The position numbers and the translations under genes were made by a program. Positions 54,701 through 62,497 of a stretch of 62,497 nt of DNA are shown here, piece by piece; positions within the stretch are counted from its first letter, which is position 1, and each line of letters begins with the position of its first letter. The notes below the pieces were generated by a model. That model did not search any database and was not told the DNA's origin. It saw nothing but the letters and a program-made list of their open reading frames with translations. This DNA is from CAIKZJ01 sp964626015 (GTDB lineage Bacteria > Bacteroidota > Ignavibacteria > Tepidaquicellales > Tepidaquicellaceae): the NCBI GenBank assembly GCA_964626015.1, contig CAZVCC010000011.1, forward strand, positions 1 to 62,497, in the 5' to 3' direction.

Positions 54701-54904
54701 GCAGGTGCCGGTGCCGAAGCCAGAAAGGTGATGGGTATGGCAGTATTTTCCGGACTGCTTGTTGCGACATCGCTGGCAATTTTTCTCATCCCGTCACTGT
54801 TCGTTATGGTCGAGAAGTATTTTGTTAGGGAGAAGAAATCTGATATTAATCAGGATGTCTTTTTGCCTCCTCCGGAGATAGCAGAGAAGAAAGGGGATGA
54901 ATAA
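51716..54904 (+). CDS. HAE1-family RND multidrug efflux permease (AcrB/MexB type)
   Basis: The 1062-residue protein has 12 membrane helices and two large periplasmic loops. Proton relay residues are present: the Asp pair in helix 4 (GIVVDDAIVVVEAV) and the Lys in helix 10 (GLAAKNAILIVEFAKE). N-terminal FFVNRPIVAMVISIVLVLVG and SLPISQYPDIVPP are typical of HAE1. The pump exchanges protons for hydrophobic and amphiphilic compounds and works as a trimer. It overlaps the adaptor gene by 1 base and the outer-membrane channel gene by up to 8 bases. Full length, no truncation seen. Confidence 0.95.
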   Translation: MSKFFVNRPIVAMVISIVLVLVGIIVMKSLPISQYPDIVPPNINVSTTYTGASSVDIEQSVATPLEQQINGVENMIYLKSINAGDGTMTLQVTFDVGSDLDNSNVLTQNRVSQATSFLPNSVKQYGVVVKKSLVFPLLLFSLTSKEGTYDNAFLSNYAAINIIDELSRTNGVGDVRVFGGSDYSMRIWLKPDMLGKMGITITDIANAIQEQNVISPAGQIGAAPAPPGTDFTYTVRTKGRLLNEEEFGKIIIKTHPDGSQLFLKDIARIELGSLIYSMQGRNNGNNAAVIAVYQLPGSNALQVAEDVKKVVEEAAKIFPPGLEYDVSLDTTLPVEESITEIVHTLFEAVLLVILVVFVFLQNWRATLIPLITVPVSLVATFIMFPLLGFSINTLSLLGMVLAIGIVVDDAIVVVEAVMHHIEQGLSPKEATLKAMSEVTSPVIAIALILAAVFIPVAFMGGITGSLYQQFAVTIAISVLFSAFNALTLSPALAAMLLKPKGGKKSPLDKFYMWFNKRFSSFTNGYMSLTAVLVRKTIRSVLFIGIIIVLLLVLFKAVPTGFVPEEDNGYFMASVILPDASSIQRTDEVCKKVEKIFAETQVIDNYTTIVGYNFISGVTGSNVGGFFVAMKPWSERTGSGETSFEIIQMLNKRLANEIPEAVAFVFGPPAIQGLGTGSGFSFMLQDKSGNTPEELFMMTQKFMAAAKQRPEIGSITSFYRSNVPQIYADINLDKVLKQGIDIGSVNQTLGTFLGSSYINDFNKFGRVYRVYLSTEGEYRDALSDFGQFFVKNNKGDMVPLSSIVSIKNVTGPDFTNRFNLYRSAQMTGVPGDGYSSGECLNALKEVAAQVLPTGWGYDWSDMSYQEEKAAGTGATVFVLALVLVFLILAAQYESWSLPMSVLLGTPFAIFGAMLGLWISRFFSESYVNNIYAQIGFVTLIGLAAKNAILIVEFAKERREKGEPIIQSALEAAQLRLRPILMTSFAFILGVVPLVRAAGAGAEARKVMGMAVFSGLLVATSLAIFLIPSLFVMVEKYFVREKKSDINQDVFLPPPEIAEKKGDE

Positions 54905-56324
54905 TATGAAAAAATATATAATAATATTATTCCTTGTGATTATTGGAGGTTGTTCGGTTGGACCTGATTATCAAAAGCCGGATCTTGACATACCAAAAGA
55001 TTTTTTCAGCGACGATTCTTTAAAGATAAAGGACAGCCTTTCTTTAGCAGTTGCGGATACTTCATGGTGGTCTTTGTTTAACGATCCGAAACTAACAGAG
55101 CTGATTAATACAGCTATAAAGGAAAATTCTGATATTCTTATGGCATCTGCACGAATAGAGCAGTATCTCGGGCTTTACGGAGTTTCAAAGGCTGATATGT
55201 ATCCGCAAATCAATGGACAATTATCAGGAAAATATGGTCAGAATTCTTCTGTAAACACTGGCACTGACAAGAATCCGAGTAGAGCCACGTTTAACGTCGG
55301 TATTTCTGCCGACTGGGAGATTGACCTGTGGGGAAAGATACGCCGCTCGAATGAATCCGCAAGGGCAGAGCTTCTTGCAGCGGAAGAATCAAAAAGGGGA
55401 ATTGTGTTGTATATTGCCTCTCAGGTAGCTTTTTCGTATATCGATTTGCTCGCTCTTAAAACACAACTCCAGATTACGAAAAATACAATTGATTCAAGAG
55501 AATATTCATTGTTTCTTTTCAGGCTAAGAAGGGCGCAGGGTGATTTATCTGACCTTGAACTTGCTCAGCTTGAATCAGAATACTGGACAGCACGTGCAAA
55601 GCTCCCTCAGATCGAAAAGAGTATTGTTCAGGTTGAAACAGCAATTAGTATTCTGATTGGAAAGAATCCGCAGAGGATTGAAACCGATAATTCTCTTGAC
55701 AGTCTTTCTGTACCCGATGTTCCTTCGGGAATTCCATCAAAGGTTCTTGAAAGAAGACCTGACATAAGACAAGCAGAACAGAAGCTCATCTCTGCAAATG
55801 CTAAGATTGGTGTAGTGAAAGCTATGTATTATCCTAGCATTTCTCTTAGCGGACTTCTCGGACTTGCGAGCAATGACCTGACAACAATACTTGATCCCTC
55901 TGCATATTTATGGAATGTTGCCGGCAATATTACCGCTCCAATTTTTACAGGAGGGAAAATATCAAGTCAGGTTGAAGTTGCGGAAGCAGTAAAGAAAGAG
56001 CTGCTTCAATCGTATATTTCCACGGTGAGAAATGCATTCAGAGAATCGGAGAATGCTTTTTCCGACAGGGTCTTTACTCAGGAGCAGCTTGAACTCGAGG
56101 CTAAGATGGTAGAATCATTTGAGTTGTATAAAAGTCTTGCCGATATGCGGTACAATGAAGGAGTTTCAAGCTATCTTGAAGTGCTTGACGCAGAAAGGTC
56201 ACTTTTTTCCGCTCAGCTTGAATATGTCAACACAAAATCTATATTATACAAAAGTATTGTGAATATATACAAGGTACTTGCAGGCGGATGGGTTGACAAA
56301 TTAAACGATAATACTGTGAAATGA
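54897..56324 (+). CDS. RND outer-membrane channel lipoprotein (OprM/NodT family)
   Basis: The 475-residue protein has lipobox IGGC followed by SVGPDYQKPDLDIP, the family's N-terminal signature. Two TolC-like repeats follow, with the ERRPDIRQAEQKLISANA element and the C-terminal YNEGVSSYLEVLDAERSLFSAQ segment. The trimeric channel spans outer membrane and periplasm to finish the tripartite pump. ATG 54897 overlaps the permease end; a second ATG at 54906 (MKKYIIILF) is an equally good start. Last gene of the operon; a palindromic repeat follows at 56355. Confidence 0.93.
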   Translation: MNNMKKYIIILFLVIIGGCSVGPDYQKPDLDIPKDFFSDDSLKIKDSLSLAVADTSWWSLFNDPKLTELINTAIKENSDILMASARIEQYLGLYGVSKADMYPQINGQLSGKYGQNSSVNTGTDKNPSRATFNVGISADWEIDLWGKIRRSNESARAELLAAEESKRGIVLYIASQVAFSYIDLLALKTQLQITKNTIDSREYSLFLFRLRRAQGDLSDLELAQLESEYWTARAKLPQIEKSIVQVETAISILIGKNPQRIETDNSLDSLSVPDVPSGIPSKVLERRPDIRQAEQKLISANAKIGVVKAMYYPSISLSGLLGLASNDLTTILDPSAYLWNVAGNITAPIFTGGKISSQVEVAEAVKKELLQSYISTVRNAFRESENAFSDRVFTQEQLELEAKMVESFELYKSLADMRYNEGVSSYLEVLDAERSLFSAQLEYVNTKSILYKSIVNIYKVLAGGWVDKLNDNTVK

Positions 56325-56354
56325 TAATAGATATAAATTAGAATTCTTTTATTT

Positions 56355-56381
56355 CCCTTCCCAGACTCAGTTTGGGAAGGG
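56355..56381. repeat. Palindromic element, second copy (CCCTTCCCA arms)
   Basis: Stem CCCTTCCCA / TGGGAAGGG has a central GACTCAGTT. It is the same family as 13306-13331 (shared CTTCCCAnACTC.AGTTTGGGAAGG layout). It is followed by GTGTTTAAAAAATTT, so it may also end the RND transcript and the opposite-strand gene transcript. Confidence 0.75.
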
Positions 56382-56442
56382 TGTTTAAAAAATTTCTATC
56401 TTGTTATACTATAATATTCTGTTCGATGTTATAAGTTTTTGT

Positions 56443-57372
56443 TTAAATTCCAAAATCATCTCTAAGTATCTGACTTGCACCTTCTTCAAAAGTTCTTGGT
56501 TTGAAGTCCGGCATAATAGATTTTAATCTTTGAATATCTGTCAGTTTTTGATACATTCCGTCAGGTTTTGAGGTATCCCAGTTTATCGCACCATCATATC
56601 CGACAAGATTCTTCGTAATATCTATGTATTCTGCTATTGAGTGGTCTGTTCCGGTTCCAATGTTTACAATATCTGAACTGTTATAGTTTTTCATTAAGAA
56701 TACGAGTCCATCTGCACAGTCATCCACGTAGAGTGCCTCTCTTCTTGGTTTTCCCGTTCCCCAGAAAGTAGGAACAATGCCTTCCTTCTTTGCCATTACA
56801 AGTTTCTTTATCATTGCTGCGATAAAATGGCTATTGTTTAAGTCATAATTATCTCTCGGTCCGTACATGTTTGTTGGCATTATTTCAAGCGTGTTCAATC
56901 CGTATTGTTCTCTATAAAGCTGGCATGCAATCACACCCATTCCTTTTGCAATTGCATAGCCCTTGTTAGTTTCTTCAAGCGGACCCGCCATGAATCTTGA
57001 CTCGTTTATTGGTTGAGGATTTTCTTTCGGATAAATACACGTCGAGCCAGTGAATAAGACCTTTGTTTTAGGTGAATGGTTCTTTACTGATTCAAGCGTG
57101 TAAAGAATCATTAAGGCATTCTGATATAAAAAGTCAGCCTGCCTTGAATTGTTTGCTAGAATACCTCCGACAAGCCCTGCAACCATGAATATACAGTCAG
57201 GCTGAATATTTATCATAAAATCATCAACCATCTGTTTATTAAGCAGGTCAAACTCAGTATCTTTTGAAACAGCATATACTTTTTCATATCCTTTACTCTT
57301 TAAATTCCTTACGACTGCACTGCCGAGCATCCCCGTACCGCCGAATACTGCTATTTTTGATTTTTTATCCAT
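56443..57372 (-). CDS. GDP-L-fucose synthase-like NAD(P)-dependent reductase
   Basis: The 309-residue extended SDR protein has nucleotide-binding motif GGTGMLGSAV (residues 11-20), GSTCIYPKENPQPINES near 109-125 and the catalytic Tyr139/Lys143 in GYAIAKG. NMYGPRDNYD and REALYVDDCADG follow, all typical of WcaG/Fcl. The enzyme epimerises and reduces GDP-4-keto-6-deoxy-mannose to GDP-fucose using NADPH, for surface polysaccharide. The partner GDP-mannose dehydratase (Gmd) is not in the window. It follows the aldehyde dehydrogenase gene by 7 bases on the same strand. A related deoxysugar epimerase is possible. Confidence 0.87.
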   Translation of the reverse strand: MDKKSKIAVFGGTGMLGSAVVRNLKSKGYEKVYAVSKDTEFDLLNKQMVDDFMINIQPDCIFMVAGLVGGILANNSRQADFLYQNALMILYTLESVKNHSPKTKVLFTGSTCIYPKENPQPINESRFMAGPLEETNKGYAIAKGMGVIACQLYREQYGLNTLEIMPTNMYGPRDNYDLNNSHFIAAMIKKLVMAKKEGIVPTFWGTGKPRREALYVDDCADGLVFLMKNYNSSDIVNIGTGTDHSIAEYIDITKNLVGYDGAINWDTSKPDGMYQKLTDIQRLKSIMPDFKPRTFEEGASQILRDDFGI

Positions 57373-57379
57373 GTTATGA

Positions 57380-58804
57380 TTAGATTATTAATATTTTTCT
57401 TTCTGTCATTTCTTCAATTGCATACTTTATTCCTTCTTTTCCCATGCCAGAAAGCTTCATCCCTCCGTAAGGCATTGAATCAACCCTGAAAGCTGATACC
57501 TCGTTTATAACAATTCCTCCTGCTTCGATGTTCTCGTACGCGTACATTGCATTTCCCAGATTATTCGTAAATATTCCTGCCTGCAAACCGTAATCTGAAT
57601 TATCAAGTTCTTTGATAACTTCCTTGAAGTCGTTGAAACACTTTAAAACCATTACAGGTGCGAACACTTCTTTTGAGTTTACATTACATGCAATAGGGAC
57701 ATCTTTCATTAATGTAGGTTCAAGAACGGCACCGTTTCTTTTTCCTCCTGTCAAAACCTTACCGCCCGATTCCAATGCTTCCTGAATCCATCTCTCCGCT
57801 CGTTTTGCCTCAGTCTCATTTATCATTGGCCCTGAGAGACAATTCTCGTCATCAGGATTTCCGTAAACCACTTTTTGGGCAGCATCAACAATCTTTTTCT
57901 CGAATTCGTCGTATAGGTTGCGGTGAACATAGATCCTTTGCACGGAAATACATGATTGACCGGCTCCGTAAAATCCACCTGTTATGATTTTTGGGACAGC
58001 CGTCTCAATATCTGCGGTCTCATCAACAATAACCCCGGCATTACCGCCTAATTCGAGAGATATTTTTTGTTTACTTAGCTTCTTTTTAATACTCCATCCG
58101 ACAAGCGGACTGCCGGTAAAGCTAACCATTTTTATCCTGTCGTCTGCAATAAACTCTTCTATTTCGCTTCCCGATGAGGTTACTACGTTGACCGGGCAGT
58201 ATCCGAGTTTCATTTCTTCAGAAACCTCTTTTATAATCTTAACTATTTCAATACCGCTGCATAATGAAGCTGACGCAGGTTTTAAAAGCAATGTGTTACC
58301 CGAAGCGAGTGCCGGTGCTATCTTATGAGCTACTAAATTCACAGGAAAATTCCATGGAGTTATCCCTAAAATTACACCAATCGGAAATCTTTTTATGTAT
58401 CCGTTCTTGCCTTCCGTTCCTTTTAATTGGTCAAGGGGAATAATTTCGCCTTCAATCCTTTTCGCTTCCTCTGCTCCTGTCTTAAACGTAAAAATTGCTC
58501 TGTCTATTTCAGCAAATGAGAACTTTATCGGTTTACCGGTTTCTAATGTGATTAAACGGGCAAGTTCTTCTCTTCTTTCACTGATTTTGGTGCTTATTTT
58601 TTCTATCAGTTCGCCTCTACTGTAAGCAGGAAGAAGTTTAAATTTTTGAAAAACACTGCTTAGGTAGTTTAGCGAAATATTTACCTGTTCCTTCGTAGTT
58701 TTGTATACCTTTTTTACAATTCTATTTGTGTAAGGATTGATAATTTCCACAAAACCATCAGACGATACAAAATTATTTTCTATAATAAATTTTTCTGTTT
58801 CCAT
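57380..58804 (-). CDS. NAD(P)+-dependent aldehyde dehydrogenase
   Basis: The 474-residue ALDH has Asn152 in TPWNFPVN, catalytic Glu252 in LELGGN and nucleophile Cys285 in GAGQSCISVQRIYV. Its C-terminal INEVSAFRVDSMPYGGMKLSGMGKEG is like that of lactaldehyde, glyceraldehyde-3-phosphate (GapN-like) and succinate-semialdehyde dehydrogenases. The family oxidises aldehydes to acids with NAD(P)+. Substrate is not certain: FRVDSMPYGG with GKEG suggests the lactaldehyde/GapN group. With the downstream GDP-fucose synthase-like gene a link to deoxysugar (fucose/lactaldehyde) metabolism can be imagined. First gene of this minus-strand pair. Confidence 0.88.
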   Translation of the reverse strand: METEKFIIENNFVSSDGFVEIINPYTNRIVKKVYKTTKEQVNISLNYLSSVFQKFKLLPAYSRGELIEKISTKISERREELARLITLETGKPIKFSFAEIDRAIFTFKTGAEEAKRIEGEIIPLDQLKGTEGKNGYIKRFPIGVILGITPWNFPVNLVAHKIAPALASGNTLLLKPASASLCSGIEIVKIIKEVSEEMKLGYCPVNVVTSSGSEIEEFIADDRIKMVSFTGSPLVGWSIKKKLSKQKISLELGGNAGVIVDETADIETAVPKIITGGFYGAGQSCISVQRIYVHRNLYDEFEKKIVDAAQKVVYGNPDDENCLSGPMINETEAKRAERWIQEALESGGKVLTGGKRNGAVLEPTLMKDVPIACNVNSKEVFAPVMVLKCFNDFKEVIKELDNSDYGLQAGIFTNNLGNAMYAYENIEAGGIVINEVSAFRVDSMPYGGMKLSGMGKEGIKYAIEEMTERKILII

Positions 58805-59310
58805 AATAATAAAATTTTATAAAAGTATTAATAATATATCAATAAAATTAGTCAATGTTCTTTACCTGTACAAAGGAAATATATGACACTTAAAATTTAT
58901 TCATATTTACATCTTCTAACATATATCTGTGAGTTCCGTTTCCGTTAAAGCTTTTAAACACTAAGCATTATGAATGCTAACCCTGTAAACACCTATGAAC
59001 AAAGGGATGACAGGTGTTTGTATTTTTGACTCAGTTATTCACAATTAAAATTAACACGCTGTTTTTATCAAGGTTTTTTTATTTCAACCTGTAAAAAACA
59101 AAATGTTATAAAAACAAAGGATATGACACTCGAATTTAACTGACAAGTAAAAATATTTTAATAGTCAAGCGGAAAATTTGTGAAAAACTTTAAATTGGAT
59201 GTTTGATTTTAAATTTAAATCTCGTAACTTGCAAATACAAATCAACAAGTAATTCTTTAAAATAATCGTATAGTAATAAAAAATTTTAACAAGGGGATTT
59301 ATCAGAACGA
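58805..59310. other. Intergenic region between aldehyde dehydrogenase and nrdJ
   Basis: This 506-bp AT-rich gap carries both outward promoters. It contains CAAAGGA..ATATGACACT directly repeated (58872-58890 and 59115-59130), a possible pseudoknotted RNA (58964-59019) and a weak stem AGGTT / AACCT (59071-59090). AAGGGG lies at 59292-59297, somewhat far from the nrdJ ATG. The usual cobalamin riboswitch B12 box was not seen. Confidence 0.6.
58964..59019 (+). promoter_or_regulatory. Possible structured RNA: hairpin plus H-type pseudoknot
   Basis: First a stem AGCATT / AATGCT (58964-58978, loop ATG). Then CCCT (58981-58984), an 8-bp stem AAACACCT (58987-58994) / AGGTGTTT (59012-59019), and AGGG (59004-59006 with A59003) inside its 17-base loop, able to pair with the upstream CCCT. 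The interleaved order gives a pseudoknot. It lies about 290 bases before nrdJ on the same strand. Short pairings could be chance. Confidence 0.35.
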
Positions 59311-62300
59311 ATGAAGATAAATAAGTTATTTACGAATTCAATAGCACTAAACCAAATAGAGTATGATAGACGTTCATCTGTTATCCGTAACCCCGATGGA
59401 TCAGTTGTGTTCGAGATGAATAATATTATTGTACCTAAACATTGGTCACAGGTTGCTACGGACATAATTGCTCAGAAATATTTTCGAAAAGCAGGTGTCC
59501 CAAAAGTTTTAAAGAAAGTACACGAAGAAAATGTACCTGTCTGGCTTCAGAGAAGTGAAATCGATATTGAAAATTCAGATTCCTCGGAATTGTATTCTTC
59601 GGAATTAGATTCCCGTCAGGTTTTTAACAGGCTTGCAGGGTGCTGGACTTACTGGGGCTGGAAGTACAAGTATTTCGATACAGAATCCGATGCAAAAAAT
59701 TTCTATAATGAGCTTTTCTACATGCTTGCTATGCAGTTTGCTGCACCGAATTCTCCGCAGTGGTTCAACACAGGTCTGCACTGGGCTTACGGTATTACAG
59801 GTCCTTCGCAGGGTCACTTTTACGTTGACCCAGATTCGGGAAAGCTTACTCGCTCTGCGGATGCGTACACGCATTGCCAGCCGCATGCTTGTTTTATTCA
59901 GTCCGTAAGCGATGACCTTGTTAATGAAGGCGGTATAATGGACCTATGGGTTCGTGAAGCAAGATTGTTTAAGTACGGTTCGGGTACGGGTTCTAATTTT
60001 TCCAATATAAGAGGCTCGGGGGAAAAGCTCAGCGGCGGTGGAAAGTCATCCGGTCTTATGTCTTTCCTCAGAATCGGCGATAGAAGCGCAGGTGCTATCA
60101 AATCTGGTGGTACTACACGCAGGGCTGCAAAAATGGTAGTACTTGATCTTGACCATCCTGATATAGAAGATTTTATCAACTGGAAAGTTGTTGAAGAGGA
60201 AAAAGTTGCTTCGCTGGTTGCTGGCTCAAAGATGCTTAACCTGCATCTTAATAAGATTCTTGATGCATGCAGAAATCCTCTGCACCCTGAAGACGACGGC
60301 ACAGACAGGATTAAGAACAAACAGCTTGCCCAGGCTATTAAAGATGCGAGACGTGCATACGTTCCTGAAAATTATATAGAAAGGGTAATTCAGTTATCTA
60401 AACTTGGTTTTAAGGAAATCTTTATTCCCGTTTATGATACTGACTGGAATTCGGAAGCTTATGCTACCGTCTCAGGACAAAACTCAAACAACAGCGTTCG
60501 TGCAACGAATGATTTTATGAAAGCTGTTGAGATGGATGAGAACTGGAATCTATACTGGCGTGTCGAACTAAAACGAGCCACAAAAGAGAACCGAGCTCCA
60601 AAAGCTTCAAAGACTCTAAAAGCACGTAAACTCTGGGATGACATAGCTTATTCAGCGTGGTCATGCGCCGACCCGGGTATTCAGTTTCATTCAACGATTA
60701 ATGAGTGGCATACCTGCCCGCAAGGCGGCGAAATCAAGGCATCAAACCCATGCAGCGAATATATGTTTCTTGATGATACTGCATGCAATCTTGCGTCACT
60801 GAATTTAATTAAATTCTTCAACAACGAAACCCGTAAGTTTGAAATAGATAAGTTCAGGCATGCGTCGCGTATCTGGACAATCGTTCTTGAAATCAGCGTT
60901 CTTATGGCTCAGTTCCCGAGCAGAGAAATTGCCGAGCTTTCATATAAGTACAGAACTCTCGGTCTTGGTTATGCAAACCTTGGTGCTCTGCTGATGATTC
61001 TCGGTATTCCTTACGATTCGGACGAGGCAAGAGCGATTACAGGTGCTATTACAGCAATCCTTCACATGCGCTCTTATGCAGCATCTGCGGAACTTGCGAG
61101 AGAACTCGGTCCTTTCCCTGAATTTGCAAAAAACAGGGATAACATGCTTCGCGTAATAAGAAATCATAAACGCGCTGCTTACAACGAAGCCAAGAAAGAA
61201 TATGAAGGGCTTTCAATTTATCCCGTCGGTATTGATAAAAAATACTGCCCGGACGATTTGCTAAAGGCTGCACGCGAAGATTCCGACAGAGCACTTGAGC
61301 TCGGAGAAAAATTCGGTTTCCGTAATGCTCAGGTAACAGTTATTGCACCAACAGGAACAATCGGTCTTCTTATGGATTGCGATACAACGGGCGTCGAACC
61401 CGACTTTGCACTTGTTAAGTTCAAGAAACTTGCAGGCGGCGGTTACTTTAAAATTATAAACGAATCAGTTCCTCCGGCATTAAGAGGTTTGGGCTACAGC
61501 GAAAATGAAATTGACGATATAATTAAATACACAAAAGGTTACGGCTCGCTTATCGGCTGTCCGCACGTGAATCCACAGTCTTTAACAGACAAAGGATTTA
61601 CTATGGAAGTCATTAAGCTGGTTGAAAAATCACTGCCGGGTGTATTCGATATAAACTTTGCTTTTAACAAATATTCTCTCGGTGCTGCATTCTGCAAGAA
61701 TGTTCTCGGATTCACGGATGAACAGCTTGATGATTTCAATTTTAATATACTTAAAGCTCTTGGTTTCACCAAAGAACAAATTGATGAAGCTAACGATTAC
61801 ATTTGCGGTACGATGACGATTGAAGGTGCTCCTCATCTTAAAGAAGAGCATTATCCGGTTTTTGACTGTGCAAACAAATGCGGCAAGAAGGGAACACGCT
61901 ACATTCTACCAGAAGCTCATATTAAAACTATGGCAGCAGCTCAGCCGTTTATTTCAGGTGCAATTTCAAAGACAATCAATCTTCCCAATCATGCTACGAT
62001 TGAAGATATGAAGAGTGCTTACATGCTTTCGTGGTCGCTTGGTCTCAAGTCCAATGCACTTTACAGAGACGGCTCCAAGCTTTCACAGCCGCTCAACAGG
62101 ATTACAGATGAAGCGTTCGAATTTGAAGAGGAAGAAAAATCTGAAATTACGTTAACTGCAAACGCTGATATTGTAAAGGTTGCAGAACGTATAATTCACA
62201 GGTACATTGCCAAGAGAAGAAAACTTCCTTTCAGAAGAAGGGGATATACACAGAAGGCTAAGATTGGCAATCATAATGTTTATTTGCGTACGGGTGAGTA

Positions 62301-62497
62301 TGAAAACGGACAGCTCGGCGAAATATTTATTGATATGCACCGCGAAGGTGCTGCTTTCAGAAGCCTGATGAACTGTTTTGCAATAGCAGTATCGCTTGGC
62401 TTGCAGCACGGAGTTCCTCTTGAAGAATTCGTTGATGCCTTCGTCTATACTCGTTTCGAGCCTAACGGTATTATAATAGGCAATCCGAACATTAAAA
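59311..62497 (+). CDS. nrdJ: Adenosylcobalamin-dependent (class II) ribonucleotide reductase, 3' end outside window
   Basis: The frame runs open from ATG 59311 to the last base, 1062 codons, and continues beyond. Motifs are those of large class II reductases. These include NSPQWFNTGLHWAYGI, HCQPHACFIQSV, a glycine-rich YGSGTGSNFSNIRGSGE, LRIGDRSAGAIKSGGTTRRA, the active-site ASNPCSEYMF (about residue 478) and IAPTGTIGLL. The enzyme reduces ribonucleotides to deoxyribonucleotides with a radical generated from coenzyme B12, without oxygen. That fits an anaerobic or facultative, metal- or quinol-respiring host. The C-terminal cysteines that pass reducing power are beyond the window. Monocistronic as far as visible. 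Confidence 0.95.
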   Translation, partial: MKINKLFTNSIALNQIEYDRRSSVIRNPDGSVVFEMNNIIVPKHWSQVATDIIAQKYFRKAGVPKVLKKVHEENVPVWLQRSEIDIENSDSSELYSSELDSRQVFNRLAGCWTYWGWKYKYFDTESDAKNFYNELFYMLAMQFAAPNSPQWFNTGLHWAYGITGPSQGHFYVDPDSGKLTRSADAYTHCQPHACFIQSVSDDLVNEGGIMDLWVREARLFKYGSGTGSNFSNIRGSGEKLSGGGKSSGLMSFLRIGDRSAGAIKSGGTTRRAAKMVVLDLDHPDIEDFINWKVVEEEKVASLVAGSKMLNLHLNKILDACRNPLHPEDDGTDRIKNKQLAQAIKDARRAYVPENYIERVIQLSKLGFKEIFIPVYDTDWNSEAYATVSGQNSNNSVRATNDFMKAVEMDENWNLYWRVELKRATKENRAPKASKTLKARKLWDDIAYSAWSCADPGIQFHSTINEWHTCPQGGEIKASNPCSEYMFLDDTACNLASLNLIKFFNNETRKFEIDKFRHASRIWTIVLEISVLMAQFPSREIAELSYKYRTLGLGYANLGALLMILGIPYDSDEARAITGAITAILHMRSYAASAELARELGPFPEFAKNRDNMLRVIRNHKRAAYNEAKKEYEGLSIYPVGIDKKYCPDDLLKAAREDSDRALELGEKFGFRNAQVTVIAPTGTIGLLMDCDTTGVEPDFALVKFKKLAGGGYFKIINESVPPALRGLGYSENEIDDIIKYTKGYGSLIGCPHVNPQSLTDKGFTMEVIKLVEKSLPGVFDINFAFNKYSLGAAFCKNVLGFTDEQLDDFNFNILKALGFTKEQIDEANDYICGTMTIEGAPHLKEEHYPVFDCANKCGKKGTRYILPEAHIKTMAAAQPFISGAISKTINLPNHATIEDMKSAYMLSWSLGLKSNALYRDGSKLSQPLNRITDEAFEFEEEEKSEITLTANADIVKVAERIIHRYIAKRRKLPFRRRGYTQKAKIGNHNVYLRTGEYENGQLGEIFIDMHREGAAFRSLMNCFAIAVSLGLQHGVPLEEFVDAFVYTRFEPNGIIIGNPNIK

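Noticed and set aside
58805..59310. Standard cobalamin riboswitch upstream of nrdJ
   Set aside because: I could not find the B12 box or the expected long multi-stem layout; only a short pseudoknot-like arrangement is present.

Overview
The window is AT-rich and reads as one chromosome segment from a member of the Bacteroidota/Chlorobiota supergroup, most likely Ignavibacteria-like. The main evidence is eight secreted proteins, six intact and two interrupted, that end in the type IX secretion (T9SS) sorting domain with the LGQNYPNPFNP start and SGVYFYR/KMILxK end. Other support comes from large outer-membrane beta-barrel proteins, few Shine-Dalgarno sites and many c-type cytochromes. The lineage is inferred from protein style only; there is no rRNA in the window.

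Left end (1-12535): six head-to-tail minus-strand genes for secreted, mostly YCF48/BNR-repeat proteins with near-identical T9SS tails. The spacers between some of them are also copies of each other, so the block grew by tandem duplication and 3'-end exchange. One gene (4634-6730) is interrupted by a single in-frame TAA. A repeat-rich 0.9-kb gap (11-bp tandem array, a 57-bp direct duplication around a palindrome) separates this block from an operon for a GlmU-like uridylyltransferase, a GlmM-like phosphomutase, a peptide ABC ATPase and HutI (13438-17781).

Centre (17821-34366): a soluble PAS histidine kinase and an NtrC-type sigma-54 activator precede a degenerate receiver-like gene and a large multiheme cytochrome cluster. 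The cluster encodes a 19-motif inner-membrane-anchored cytochrome, a four-helix cytochrome b, an 18-motif NapC/NirT-type cytochrome and a 4-motif cytochrome. After a strong terminator come an outer-membrane barrel, a 14-motif cytochrome and a 7-motif lipoprotein. Together they carry 62 predicted haem sites and look like a quinol-to-outer-membrane electron conduit. A second unit (a lipoprotein plus ccmC, ccmD, ccmE, ccmF) supplies cytochrome c maturation; its CcmE has the CxxxY haem-binding variant instead of HxxxY.

Right part (34814-62497): another T9SS BNR protein; an operon of TrmH-like methyltransferase, TsaC/Sua5, a vWA protein and a 1185-residue outer-membrane protein; a second BNR/T9SS gene broken by one in-frame TAG; an NAD-dependent epimerase; an MFS transporter; AlkD-like repair protein with a potassium channel; a complete RND efflux operon; a GDP-fucose synthase-like reductase with an aldehyde dehydrogenase; and, after a 0.5-kb gap holding a possible pseudoknotted RNA, an adenosylcobalamin-dependent ribonucleotide reductase that runs off the window end. 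No tRNA, rRNA, CRISPR array or transposase was recognised.
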